DNA of 64,000 nucleotides from contig JAWWBT010000001.1 of assembly GCA_033720815.1 (NCBI GenBank), positions 47,009 to 111,008 of the forward strand, given 5' to 3'. Of the stretch, positions 16,386 through 26,877 are shown piece by piece (the first letter of the stretch is position 1; every line of letters starts with the position of its first letter). The translations under genes were made by a program, and so were the position numbers. The notes under the pieces were generated by a model that saw only the letters and a program-made list of their open reading frames with translations, searched no databases and was not told the DNA's origin. This DNA comes from JAWWBS01 sp033720815. Lineage in GTDB: Bacteria > Pseudomonadota > Gammaproteobacteria > Natronospirales > JAJUFS01.

Positions 16386-17711
16386 ATGTTTTCCTACTAC
16401 CTGAAACTCTCGCTGCTCAGCATCAAGCGCAACCCGATCCTGAGCACGCTGATGATGGCGGCTATCGCCGTCGGCATCGGCGCGTTCATCACGATGCTGA
16501 CGGTTTACCACATCCAGTCCGGCAACCCGCTCTGGTACAAGAATGACCAGGTCTACCACCCGCAGATCGACATGTGGAACCCCGACCAGCCGTACCGCGA
16601 AAGCAAGCCGGATAGCGGACCGGACCTGTTCACCTATCGCGATGCGATGGCGCTGCACGAGTCGGACATCCCGACCTACAAGGTCGCCACGTTCAAGACG
16701 GGTGACGTCATCCTTCCGGAAAGTGATGAACTGGCCCCCTTCCGTGACGTAGGCCGCATGACCTACAACGATTTCTTCCAGATATTCGACGTGCCGTTCC
16801 TTTACGGCGGCGCCTGGGATGATCGAGCAGACCAGGGTGGCGAATTCGTCGTGGTGCTTTCCCGCGAACTCAACGACAAGCTTTTCGGTGGTGAAAACAG
16901 CGTTGGCGAGCGCGTTCGCATCGGCGATCACGAGTTCACCGTGACCGGTGTTCTCGACGAGTGGTACCCGGTACCGAAGTTCTATGACCTCACCAACGGT
17001 GCCTTCCAGGGGCCGGAGGAATACTTCATGCCTTTCCAGTTGCTGCACACGCTGGAAAGCCCACAGTGGGGCAACACCAATTGCTGGAAGAGCGAGGACT
17101 ACGGCACGGGTGACGAGGTTTATCCGAATTTCGTCAACGGCGAATGCATCTGGATCACCTACTGGGTGCAGCTCGATACGGAACAGCAACAAGAGGAATA
17201 CATGGATTTCCTCGCCGCGTATTCCAGCGAGCAGGCCGAGCTTGGCCGCTCGGCAAGGCCGGAAAACCAGACCATCAACACTGTCGAGGAATGGCTGGAA
17301 TGGAACGAGGTGGTCGGTGACGACAACCGTGTACTGGTCGGCCTGTCTTTCCTGTTCCTGGTTGTCTGCCTGCTGAACACCGTCGGCCTGCTGCTCGCGA
17401 AGTTCATGGGTCGAGCCGGTGAGATCAGTGTGCGTCGCGCACTGGGTGCATCGCGACTCGATGTGTTCCGCCAGCAATTGATCGAATGCGGTTCCATCGG
17501 TGTAGTCGGTGGCATGGCAGGCATCGGCCTCGCCGCACTCGGCGTCATCGCCGTGAAGAAGATGTATTCATTCAGCGGTCCCGCCGGCATGGACATGGAA
17601 ATGGTGGTGACTGCATTCGTTACCGCCATCCTCGCCAGTATTGCCGCGGGCCTCTGGCCCGCGTGGCAGATCACTCGCGTGCCGCCTGCCGGCTACCTCA
17701 AGACGCAGTAA
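16386..17711 (+). CDS. MacB/FtsX-type ABC permease (first)
   Basis: 441 residues from the ATG at 16386, preceded by AAGGAGA. One N-terminal transmembrane helix (~20-45), a large periplasmic domain (~50-310, MacB_PCD type), then three C-terminal helices of the FtsX domain (VGLSFLFLVVCLLNTVGLLLA; SIGVVGGMAGIGLAAL; VVTAFVTAILASIAAGLWPAW). The segment ISVRRALGASRLDVFRQQL between helices is the cytoplasmic coupling region of the family. It pairs with the next permease as a heterodimer. Confidence 0.9.
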   Translation: MFSYYLKLSLLSIKRNPILSTLMMAAIAVGIGAFITMLTVYHIQSGNPLWYKNDQVYHPQIDMWNPDQPYRESKPDSGPDLFTYRDAMALHESDIPTYKVATFKTGDVILPESDELAPFRDVGRMTYNDFFQIFDVPFLYGGAWDDRADQGGEFVVVLSRELNDKLFGGENSVGERVRIGDHEFTVTGVLDEWYPVPKFYDLTNGAFQGPEEYFMPFQLLHTLESPQWGNTNCWKSEDYGTGDEVYPNFVNGECIWITYWVQLDTEQQQEEYMDFLAAYSSEQAELGRSARPENQTINTVEEWLEWNEVVGDDNRVLVGLSFLFLVVCLLNTVGLLLAKFMGRAGEISVRRALGASRLDVFRQQLIECGSIGVVGGMAGIGLAALGVIAVKKMYSFSGPAGMDMEMVVTAFVTAILASIAAGLWPAWQITRVPPAGYLKTQ

Positions 17712-17723
17712 GGAGAGTTCATC

Positions 17724-18926
17724 ATGGATATCAAGCCGATTTTCTCCGCGATGCTGCGGAACAAGACAGGCCCGATCCTCATTGCATTGCAGGTGGCCAT
17801 CACCGTGGCAATCGTATCGATCTCCGGGTTCATCATCAGCGAACGCATCGAGAAGGTGCAGCGACCGACCGGCATGGACGACGCCAACCTGGTGTTCGCC
17901 GAGATCGCAGGCTTTGGTGAGGAGTTTGACCAGATCGCGACCTACCACCAGGACCTGAAGGCACTGGAAGGCCTGCCCGGAGTTGTCAGCGTCGGCTACA
18001 TGAATCGCCCTCCGCTGACGGGTGGCGGCAGCTCGTCGACGTTTTCCACGAGTCCCGAACCTGACAGCGATGATTCAAAGGGAACGGCCTACTGGAATAT
18101 CGATGAACGCGCCGTGGATGCGCTGGGCCTGAACATCATTGCCGGTCGCAATTTCGACATTACGGAAATAAACCGCACCAATGACCAGGACATGCAGGCC
18201 TACGCCCTGGTGACCGAGGCCTATGCAAAGGATCTTTTCGGTGAGGAAAGTGCCGTCGACAAGCTGATGTACAACGGCCTTGGCGAACCGATTCGTATTG
18301 TCGGCGTCATTGATCACATGCAGGGTGCCTGGGTCGGTTGGGACAAGCTGGATCGAAACGTGCTGTTCAGCTCCCTGCGGGGCGAAACCAGCCTGGGCTA
18401 CGCGATTCGCGTCGAACCCGGCCTGGCCGACAGCATGGTGCCGGTCATTGAAACGAAGCTGCAGGAAATCAATCGCAACCGAGTCGTGACCAGCGTGCGC
18501 ACGTTGCATGAGTTCATGGACCGCAGCTACCGGCAGGATACAGCGATGATCAAGATGCTGGTTGCCGTGAGCACCCTGCTGGTCGCGGTGACCTCGCTCG
18601 GGATCGTCGGCCTTGCCGCCTTCAACGTGAACCAGCGCCGCAAGCAGATCGGCACACGCCGTGCACTCGGTGCAACGCGCGCCGACATCCTGAAGCACTT
18701 CCTGACCGAAGCCATGTTGATCACTTCCGTTGGAGCCGCACTCGGTGTGGCGCTCGCATTCGCGATGAGCTTCTGGCTGGGCACGCAGTTCAACCTGCCG
18801 AAGATGGACTGGTGGTACGTGGTTCCGGCGGCCGGCGGCCTGCTGGTGATCGGTGTGCTATCGGTGCTTGGCCCGGCGCGACGCGCAACGCTGATCAGTC
18901 CGGCACTGGCGACGCGCAGCGTCTGA
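17724..18926 (+). CDS. MacB/FtsX-type ABC permease (second)
   Basis: 400 residues with the same plan as its neighbour: an N-terminal helix, a periplasmic MacB_PCD domain (~45-270) and three C-terminal helices with RKQIGTRRALGATRADILKHF. The two permeases differ enough to suggest a heterodimer sharing the one ATPase. AAGGAG precedes the ATG, 12 bases after the first permease. Confidence 0.9.
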   Translation: MDIKPIFSAMLRNKTGPILIALQVAITVAIVSISGFIISERIEKVQRPTGMDDANLVFAEIAGFGEEFDQIATYHQDLKALEGLPGVVSVGYMNRPPLTGGGSSSTFSTSPEPDSDDSKGTAYWNIDERAVDALGLNIIAGRNFDITEINRTNDQDMQAYALVTEAYAKDLFGEESAVDKLMYNGLGEPIRIVGVIDHMQGAWVGWDKLDRNVLFSSLRGETSLGYAIRVEPGLADSMVPVIETKLQEINRNRVVTSVRTLHEFMDRSYRQDTAMIKMLVAVSTLLVAVTSLGIVGLAAFNVNQRRKQIGTRRALGATRADILKHFLTEAMLITSVGAALGVALAFAMSFWLGTQFNLPKMDWWYVVPAAGGLLVIGVLSVLGPARRATLISPALATRSV

Positions 18927-18951
18927 TTTCGACACTACGAGGGGGTGTGTC

Positions 18952-19494
18952 ATGTTGAAACTGATCATTGCAACCATACAGGCGCTGCTGCTTGCGGCAG
19001 CGCTTTTCTGTCCAGACGAAAGCCGGGCAGCGGACAGCCCTGAATCCCTGGCCGCCACGATCATGTCCCTTGATCGCGTGCTGTTCGAACAGGGCTTCAA
19101 CGACTGCGATATCGAAGCACTTGACGGTGTCGTGTCGGAGTCCCTGGAGTTCTACCACGACCAGGGTGGCATCACGCGTGGCAAGACGGCGTTCCTGGAT
19201 TCGGTTCGCAACAATATCTGCAATATCGAGTACAAGGCGAGTCGTGAACTGCTGCCGGGAACCTTTTCCATCCATCCGCTGTATGAAAACGGTGAGCTGT
19301 ATGGAGTCATCCAGCAGGGCGAACACCGTTTCCTGGCGAAATACCCGGACGAACCCCTGCGGGTGACTTCGGTGGCGAGCTTCACGCACCTTTGGCTGCT
19401 CGACGGCGATGAGTGGAAGCTCAGCCGGGTGTTGAGCTACGACCACCACGCACCGGCTTCACCAAGACCGACAGCAGGAGCAGACGCCATCTGA
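18952..19494 (+). CDS. Secreted NTF2-like (SnoaL/DUF4440-type) protein
   Basis: 180 residues with a signal peptide (LLLAAALFCPDESRA; cleavage near residue 25). The mature part follows the NTF2-like/DUF4440 fold: an N-terminal helix, then FEQGFNDCDIEALDGVVSESLEFYHDQGG, and the strand SFTHLWLLDGDEWKLSRVLSYDHH. Such folds bind small ligands or act as hydrolases or isomerases. Lying between permease and regulator genes with a GAGGGGG RBS, it may be a periplasmic sensor or binding factor for the exporter; that is inference. Confidence 0.75.
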   Translation: MLKLIIATIQALLLAAALFCPDESRAADSPESLAATIMSLDRVLFEQGFNDCDIEALDGVVSESLEFYHDQGGITRGKTAFLDSVRNNICNIEYKASRELLPGTFSIHPLYENGELYGVIQQGEHRFLAKYPDEPLRVTSVASFTHLWLLDGDEWKLSRVLSYDHHAPASPRPTAGADAI

Positions 19495-19533
19495 AACCGG
19501 ACGGGTGAAGCCCGCCGGCTTTGGGTAGAATTG

Positions 19534-19560
19534 ACGGGCGGCTTGCCGCCCGTTTCGTTT
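19534..19560 (+). terminator. Internal attenuating terminator between transporter and regulator genes
   Basis: ACGGGCGG (19534-19541) pairs with CCGCCCGT (19546-19553) around loop CTTG, followed by TTCGTTT. It may lower the yield of regulators relative to transporter. A TAGAAT hexamer just before it (19526-19531) could be a weak separate -10. Confidence 0.5.
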
Positions 19561-19583
19561 CCAGGGGAATTCAAGGGGATCCC

Positions 19584-20938
<1,355 letters not shown>

Positions 20939-20942
<4 letters not shown>

Positions 20943-22264
20943 AGCGCGTATCGCTGGAAGCACGGTTCCACCTCGTTGCGGCGGCCTGTGCCGTCATTGC
21001 AGTGATCACCGGCAGCCTGGCGCATGCCCTGTTCGAGAATATCTGGGCCGCGCTCGTTATCGGGCTGCTCGTTGCGCTTTCCTTCACGCTCTTCATCACA
21101 CGACGCTTCACGCGGCCGATCAATCGCACGCTGCAGGCATTGACCGACGGAGTCGCATCGTTTCGCGACGGGGATTTTTCCGTCAGCCTCGGGACAGATC
21201 GCAGGGATGAACTCGGTGAACTGGTAGAGGCCTACAACATCGTGGGCGAAGTGTTGCGAGAGGAACGCCAGGACCTGTTCCAGCGTGAGCTGTTGCTGGA
21301 TACCGTCATCCAGGCAACACCGGTCGCACTGGTGCTGACAGACCCGCACAGCCGCGTCGTCTATTCGAACAGTGCCGCCCGCAAGCTGTTCAATCGCGGC
21401 CGGAAACTCGAGGGCCACGAATTCGAAGCCCTATTGCAGGAAACGCAACCCGAATTCCTCGATGCCGTTCACGCCGGTGACGAAGGGCTCGCCACATTGC
21501 CGGGTGAAACCGAAGACGAAGTGTATTTCGTGTCTCACCGCGAATTCCGGCTCAATACACGCCGGCATGACCTCTACCTCTTCAAGCAGCTGACCCACGA
21601 GTTGAACCGCCAGGAGGTGGCTACCTGGAAGAAGGTCATCCGGGTCATCAGCCACGAGTTGAACAATTCGCTCGCACCGATCTCTTCACTGGCTCATTCC
21701 GGGCGCGAATTGTTGAAGCGGGATGAAACCGAGCGGCTGCCGGACATCTTCAGGACGATCGCCGAGCGATCCCTCCGCCTGAAGGAATTCATCGAGGCCT
21801 ATGCCCGGTTCGCACGATTGCCGGCACCACGTCCGGAAACGGTGGACTGGGCAGAATTCATCACCGCCCTGCATGACCTGGCTGCGTTCAACCTGGACGG
21901 CGATGCGCCACGCGGTACAGGCTTTTTCGATGCCACGCAGATTCAGCATGTAATGCTCAACCTGTTGAAGAATGCCACGGAAAGCGGCAGCGACGACGCA
22001 GGCATTACCGTCACCCTGGACATCGGCCGGGAGCGCGACCGCATTGTCGTGGCCGATCGCGGTGATGGCATGTCAGACAACGTGTTGCGCCACGCCCTGC
22101 TGCCTTTCTATTCCACCAAGAAATCCGGCAGTGGGCTTGGCCTGCCGTTGTGCCGGGAAATCGTCGAGGCTCATGGTGGGCGCCTTTCGCTGGCGAATCG
22201 CGCGGATGGCGGTCTCGCCGTCACCTTCACCCTGCCGAAGGGACAGCGCCGCACCGATTTCTAG
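20939..22264 (+). CDS. Membrane sensor histidine kinase, NtrY-like
   Basis: 441 residues from a TTG codon that overlaps the regulator stop; GGAG lies seven bases upstream. Two transmembrane helices (~10-32 and 36-54) are separated by only a few residues, so there is almost no periplasmic sensor. A HAMP segment (~55-108) and a PAS domain (~118-210) follow. The phospho-acceptor H239 is in ISHELNNSLAPISSL. The catalytic domain has N box HVMLNLLKNATESG, G1 DRGDGM and GLGLPLCREIVEAHGG. The short periplasmic loop suggests membrane or cytoplasmic sensing, or sensing through the transporter. Confidence 0.93.
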
Positions 22265-22312
22265 TTTCGCCCTGTCCCGAAGGCCCCCTCTTCATTCAGG
22301 CCGATCTTGCCC

Positions 22313-22341
22313 TTCAAACCGCGCCGGCTGGCGGTTATAGT
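22313..22341 (+). promoter_or_regulatory. Promoter of fadE
   Basis: TTCAAA (22313-22318) and TATAGT (22336-22341, five of six to consensus) are separated by 17 bases. Transcription would start near 22348, inside the operator described next. Confidence 0.55.
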
Positions 22342-22346
22342 CGAAT

Positions 22347-22369
22347 CAAACGGGTGTTTAAGTACCCGT
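22347..22369. promoter_or_regulatory. Predicted PsrA-type fatty-acid-responsive operator of fadE
   Basis: CAAAC-GGGT-GTTTA (22347-22360) matches the PsrA pattern (G/C)AAAC-N2-4-GTTT(G/C) except for the last base. It overlaps a second palindrome, ACGGGT-N8-ACCCGT (22350-22369). Position at the expected transcription start fits repression relieved by acyl ligands. No psrA gene lies in the window. Confidence 0.55.
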
Positions 22370-22403
22370 ACAACCCTTCCTCTGAAAACCAAGGAGCGAC
22401 ACC

Positions 22404-24884
22404 ATGTGGGCGTCTCTGTTCTGGTTCGCCATCGTCTTCGCGACGATCCTGTATGTCTTCTACCGCCGCGTACCGCTGTTGCCGGCCACTGCGCTTGTTG
22501 GCGCCGTACTGGCGGCCTACACCTGGCTTGCCGATCCCGGTGAGCTGTGGCGTGCGACGCTGTGGGGCGTCTTCGGCGTCATCGCGATCTTCCTGAACCT
22601 CAAACCGCTGCGTCGAATGGTCCTGACGCGCCCGGTGCTGAAGGTCTATCGCAGGATCATGCCGGAGATGTCGGACACCGAGCAGGCTGCGCTGGAAGCC
22701 GGCACGGTCTGGTGGGACGGCGACCTGTTCACCGGCGACCCGGACTGGCAGAAACTGCTGGATGCACCGGCAGGCAAGTTGACCGAAGAAGAGCAGTCCT
22801 TTCTCGACAACGAAGTCGAGGAGCTTTGCGGCATGCTGGACGAATGGAAGATCACCCACGAGTGGGGCGACCTTCCGCCGGAAGTCTGGGATTTCCTGAA
22901 GAAGAAGGGCTTCTTCGCCATGATCATCCCGAAGGAATACGGCGGCAAGGCGTTCTCGGCCGTGTGCCATTCCGAGGTTCTCGTGAAGATTGCCTCGCGC
23001 TCCCCGACCTGCTCGTCCATCGTCGCGGTACCGAACTCGCTCGGCCCGGCTGAACTGCTGCTGAAGTACGGCACCGACGAGCAGAAGAACCATTACCTGC
23101 CACGATTGGCCGATGGTCGCGATATTCCGTGTTTCGCGCTGACCGGTCCCTGGGCAGGCTCCGATGCCGGCTCGATTCCTGACACCGGCGTGGTCTGCAA
23201 GCAGGAGATCGATGGCAAGGAAGTGGTCGGCCTGAAGCTGAACTTCCGCAAGCGCTACATCACGCTCTCACCCATCGCCTCGGTTATCGGCCTGGCATTC
23301 AAACTGTATGACCCGGATGGCCTGATGGGCGACCCGGAGAAGGTCGATTACGGCATCACCTGTGCGCTCATCCCGCGCGACACCGATGGCGTGAAGATCG
23401 GTCGCCGCCATTTCCCGCTGAACATCCCGTTCCTGAACGGGCCCATCGAGGGCGACGATGTCTTCGTGCCGCTCGACGTGATCATCGGCGGCCCGGAAAT
23501 GGCCGGCCACGGTTGGCGCATGCTCGTCGAGTGCCTGTCGGAGGGCCGCTCGATCTCGTTGCCGTCGAACACCACCGGCGGTGCGCAGCTGGGTGTCTTC
23601 GCAACCGGCGCGTACTCGCGTATCCGCAAGCAGTTCAACATGCCGATCGGTCGCTTCGAGGGCGTTGGCGAAGCCATTGCACGAATGGGTGGCCGACTCT
23701 ACGCCATGAATGCGGCGCGCCATGTCACCGCCAGTGCAGTGGACCAGGGCGAGGTCCCGGCGGTGCCTTCGGCCATCGTGAAATATCACGTTACCGAGAT
23801 GGCGAGAAACGTTTCGGATGACGCGATGGACGTGCATGGCGGCAAGGGCATCTGCCTTGGGCCGAACAACTACCTGGGCCGCCCCTACCAGTCCGTGCCG
23901 ATCGCGATCACGGTGGAAGGCGCGAACATCCTGACCCGCTCGCTGATGATCTTTGGCCAGGGCGCGATTCGCTCGCATCCCTGGGTGCTGAAGGAAATGA
24001 AGGCAGGTGCGCTGGAAGACGAGAAGCAGCGCCTCGTCGAATTCGACAAGGCACTCTGGGGCCACATCGGTTTTGCCTTCTCGAACGCCGTGCGTGCGCT
24101 GATCCTTGCGGCCACCCACGCGCGCTTCACGCGGGTGCCGGTCAAGGGCGACACCCGTCGCTATTTCCAGCACATCAATCGCTACTCTGCGGCATTCGCC
24201 CTCGTCGCTGATTCCGCGATGCTGACGATGGGCGGCGCACTGAAGCGCAAGGAAAAGATTTCCGCGCGGCTCGGTGACATGCTCAGCTACATGTACATCG
24301 CTTCCTGCGCGCTGAAGCGCTTCGAAGACCAGGGTCGCCCGGAAGATGACCTGCCGTTCGTCGAATGGGTATGCCGCGACATGATCTACCGCCTGCAGGA
24401 ACAGTTGCACGGCCTGTTGCGGAATTTCCCGAACCGACCGATGGCTGCGTTGCTGCGCATGCTGGTCTTCCCGACTGGGCGCCGCTATTCGGCGCCATCG
24501 GACAAGCTCGGCAATCGTCTCAACGAGCTGCTCATCAACCCGTCATCCAGCCGTGACCGCCTGACCAGCGGCGTGTATACCGGTGACCCGGATTCGGACA
24601 TCGGCATCATGGATGCAACGATGCGCCTGGCCATCCAGGCCGAGCCACTGGAAAAGCGCATTCGGGAAGCGCAGAAGGAAGGTGTGCTGCCGGATGATGC
24701 CCGTATCGACATCATCGACATGGCCCTGGAAAAGGATGTCATCGACAAGGATGATGCGGAACTGCTGCGCGACCTGCGTGAGAAGACGTTGCGCATCATT
24801 TCCGTGGACGATTTCATGCCGGACGAGATCGGCACGAAGCCGCTGGACATGACGAAGGAACAGGCTGCCAACGTTCGGCAGTAA
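22404..24884 (+). CDS. fadE: Acyl-CoA dehydrogenase, FadE type
   Basis: 826 residues, against about 814 in E. coli FadE, and collinear with it. Two N-terminal hydrophobic segments (residues 3-20 and 28-65) anchor it to the inner membrane, then comes the acyl-CoA dehydrogenase fold (CFALTGPWAGSDAGSIPDTG for the flavin/substrate region; AMDVHGGKGICLGPNNYLGR). The C-terminal FadE-specific domain follows. It catalyses the first step of beta-oxidation, acyl-CoA to trans-2-enoyl-CoA. AAGGAG precedes the ATG. A PsrA-like operator upstream suggests fatty-acid induction. Confidence 0.95.
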   Translation: MWASLFWFAIVFATILYVFYRRVPLLPATALVGAVLAAYTWLADPGELWRATLWGVFGVIAIFLNLKPLRRMVLTRPVLKVYRRIMPEMSDTEQAALEAGTVWWDGDLFTGDPDWQKLLDAPAGKLTEEEQSFLDNEVEELCGMLDEWKITHEWGDLPPEVWDFLKKKGFFAMIIPKEYGGKAFSAVCHSEVLVKIASRSPTCSSIVAVPNSLGPAELLLKYGTDEQKNHYLPRLADGRDIPCFALTGPWAGSDAGSIPDTGVVCKQEIDGKEVVGLKLNFRKRYITLSPIASVIGLAFKLYDPDGLMGDPEKVDYGITCALIPRDTDGVKIGRRHFPLNIPFLNGPIEGDDVFVPLDVIIGGPEMAGHGWRMLVECLSEGRSISLPSNTTGGAQLGVFATGAYSRIRKQFNMPIGRFEGVGEAIARMGGRLYAMNAARHVTASAVDQGEVPAVPSAIVKYHVTEMARNVSDDAMDVHGGKGICLGPNNYLGRPYQSVPIAITVEGANILTRSLMIFGQGAIRSHPWVLKEMKAGALEDEKQRLVEFDKALWGHIGFAFSNAVRALILAATHARFTRVPVKGDTRRYFQHINRYSAAFALVADSAMLTMGGALKRKEKISARLGDMLSYMYIASCALKRFEDQGRPEDDLPFVEWVCRDMIYRLQEQLHGLLRNFPNRPMAALLRMLVFPTGRRYSAPSDKLGNRLNELLINPSSSRDRLTSGVYTGDPDSDIGIMDATMRLAIQAEPLEKRIREAQKEGVLPDDARIDIIDMALEKDVIDKDDAELLRDLREKTLRIISVDDFMPDEIGTKPLDMTKEQAANVRQ

Positions 24885-24908
24885 GAAGACGACAGTCGTG
24901 TAACCAGG

Positions 24909-24937
24909 AACCGCCGGCATCGCCGGCGGTTTTTTTA
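24909..24937 (+). terminator. Rho-independent terminator of fadE
   Basis: AACCGCCGGC (24909-24918) pairs with GCCGGCGGTT (24922-24931) around a three-base loop, followed by a run of T. The next gene converges from the other side. Confidence 0.9.
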
Positions 24938-24951
24938 TCAGCCAGGAAACG

Positions 24952-26877
24952 TCAGCCCATCTGCAGCAATTGCTCGATGCGTTCGGCGCGAACGGGGCGG
25001 GAGAAAAGGAACCCCTGCCCCATCTCGCAGCCCATGCTTTTCATCTCGGCATACTGTTCACGCTTCTCGATGCCTTCTGCCACGCATTTCATGCCGAGGT
25101 TGTGTGCCATGGCGATGATGGTACGTACGAGCTCGGCATGCTCGTCGCTCTGGTGCACATTGCGGGTGAAGCTCTGGTCGATCTTCAGCTTGTCGATCGG
25201 CAGTCGCTGCAGGCGACTCAGCGACGAATACCCCGTACCGAAATCGTCAATCGCAATGCTGATACCCAGTTCACGAAGCGCATCGAGCAGGTCGCCCTGC
25301 ATGGTCGCGTAGTGCATCAGCATGCGCTCGGTCAGTTCGAACTCCAGTTGCGTGGCTGGCACTTCGAATTCCTCGAGTGAATCGCGGATCGTCTGCAGCA
25401 ATTCCGGCTGGATGAACTCCCGGTCAGAGAGGTTGATGCTGACCCAACAGTCAGCCTTCGAGCCGAGCGTTGCACGCCAGTGACGCATATCGGCAAGCAC
25501 CTGGCGAAAGAGCCATGCACCAATCGGCACTATCAGGCCGGTTTCTTCCGCCATGGTGATGAATTCACGAGGCCGGATCGTTCCCTTCAACGGATGCTTC
25601 CAGCGCAACAGCGCTTCCATGCCAACCACATCGCCCGACTGCAGGTCGAGTATCGGCTGGTAGGCGACCCGCAGTTCGTTCTTCTCGATGGCATTGCGCA
25701 AGTCCGTTTCGAGTTGCAGGCGTGAAACCATCACGACATGCATGTCGGAGTCGAACATCTTGTGCCCGGCGCCACCCAGCTCCTTCGCGCTGTACATGGC
25801 GATATCCGCATCACGCAACAGTTCATCACCATCCCGGTAACGCTCGGCACTTTTTGCAATGCCGATGCTTGTCGTGGTGAAGATGGACTGCTTGTTGATC
25901 TCGAACGGTTCCTGCAATGCCTCGTGAATCCGTTCAGCCAACGCGACTGCATCCTCGGGCCCGGTGACATCATCAGCCAGCACCGCGAATTCATCACCGC
26001 CGAGCCGTGCCACGACATCGCCCGGTCGCGTTGCCCGCTGCAGTCGTGCCGCGAAATCCTTCAGCAGTTCATCGCCCACCGCATGGCCAAGGCTGTCATT
26101 GATCAGCTTGAAGCGGTCAAGGTCGAGAAACAGCACGGAAAAGAGATGCTGTGGCGTGCGGCGATTACGCCGCATGGTCTGGTCAAGGTGCTCGACAAAG
26201 AGTGCGCGATTGGGCAACCCCGTCAGCGCATCATGGAAGGCGTCGTGAACCAGCTGGCGTTCGACTCGCTTGCGCTCGGCAACATTGATGAAGACATCCA
26301 GGGCCGCATCGATGATTTCGGCATCTTCGGGCTGGAACTGCTGGCGAAGTTGCATGTCTTCGGTGCTGTTACCGAAATACAGCGCTACCCCCGCACCAGT
26401 ATCAAAAGTCCACAGGAAATACGGCGCACCTGAAAAGTTTTCTACGGCAGACGCGAAGGCATCTGGCTGCATGGAGGAATTCCGGCAGTGGAAGCCCGGC
26501 TGGATATCGATATCCGCAAACGCACCTTCATCGGCGGGTTCGAAGCCAATGGCGTGCAGGACGTGGAAGCCATGCTCGCCATCGTCATGCATGAGCAAGG
26601 CAGCGCGTTCCACCGTAAGCGCATTCACTGCCGTTTCGAGGAAGACACGCGCCAGGTTCGGCATGTCCAGGTTGACGTGGTCCAGTCGATAGAGGCGCCG
26701 GATCAGCTGCGTTGTTGTGCGACTGCGACGTGCAGCCGCCATCGCGCGGGTGTGTTCGTCACGCAGTCGAAGCAAACGACCACCAAGGTCATTCGTCAGG
26801 TCGCGGTAATAGGCAGCTTCCTGCTGCGGCCCCTTATCCTGGCTTGATGCACCATCCGGCTTCGGCTTATCGCTCAC
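24952..26877 (-). CDS. GGDEF-EAL c-di-GMP enzyme with N-terminal GAF-like domain, partner of a FIST protein
   Basis: 641 residues from a GTG that overlaps the FIST stop (GTGA). A coiled coil (~25-60) precedes a GAF-like sensory domain (~70-200). The diguanylate cyclase domain has intact G293-G-D-E-F297 and an RxxD inhibitory site (RPGD) five residues before it. The EAL phosphodiesterase domain has E421-A-L and DDFGTGYSSLS. Both motifs look catalytically competent, so net activity cannot be read from sequence. Overlap with the FIST gene suggests that the FIST ligand signal controls this enzyme. Confidence 0.92.
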   Translation of the reverse strand: MSDKPKPDGASSQDKGPQQEAAYYRDLTNDLGGRLLRLRDEHTRAMAAARRSRTTTQLIRRLYRLDHVNLDMPNLARVFLETAVNALTVERAALLMHDDGEHGFHVLHAIGFEPADEGAFADIDIQPGFHCRNSSMQPDAFASAVENFSGAPYFLWTFDTGAGVALYFGNSTEDMQLRQQFQPEDAEIIDAALDVFINVAERKRVERQLVHDAFHDALTGLPNRALFVEHLDQTMRRNRRTPQHLFSVLFLDLDRFKLINDSLGHAVGDELLKDFAARLQRATRPGDVVARLGGDEFAVLADDVTGPEDAVALAERIHEALQEPFEINKQSIFTTTSIGIAKSAERYRDGDELLRDADIAMYSAKELGGAGHKMFDSDMHVVMVSRLQLETDLRNAIEKNELRVAYQPILDLQSGDVVGMEALLRWKHPLKGTIRPREFITMAEETGLIVPIGAWLFRQVLADMRHWRATLGSKADCWVSINLSDREFIQPELLQTIRDSLEEFEVPATQLEFELTERMLMHYATMQGDLLDALRELGISIAIDDFGTGYSSLSRLQRLPIDKLKIDQSFTRNVHQSDEHAELVRTIIAMAHNLGMKCVAEGIEKREQYAEMKSMGCEMGQGFLFSRPVRAERIEQLLQMG

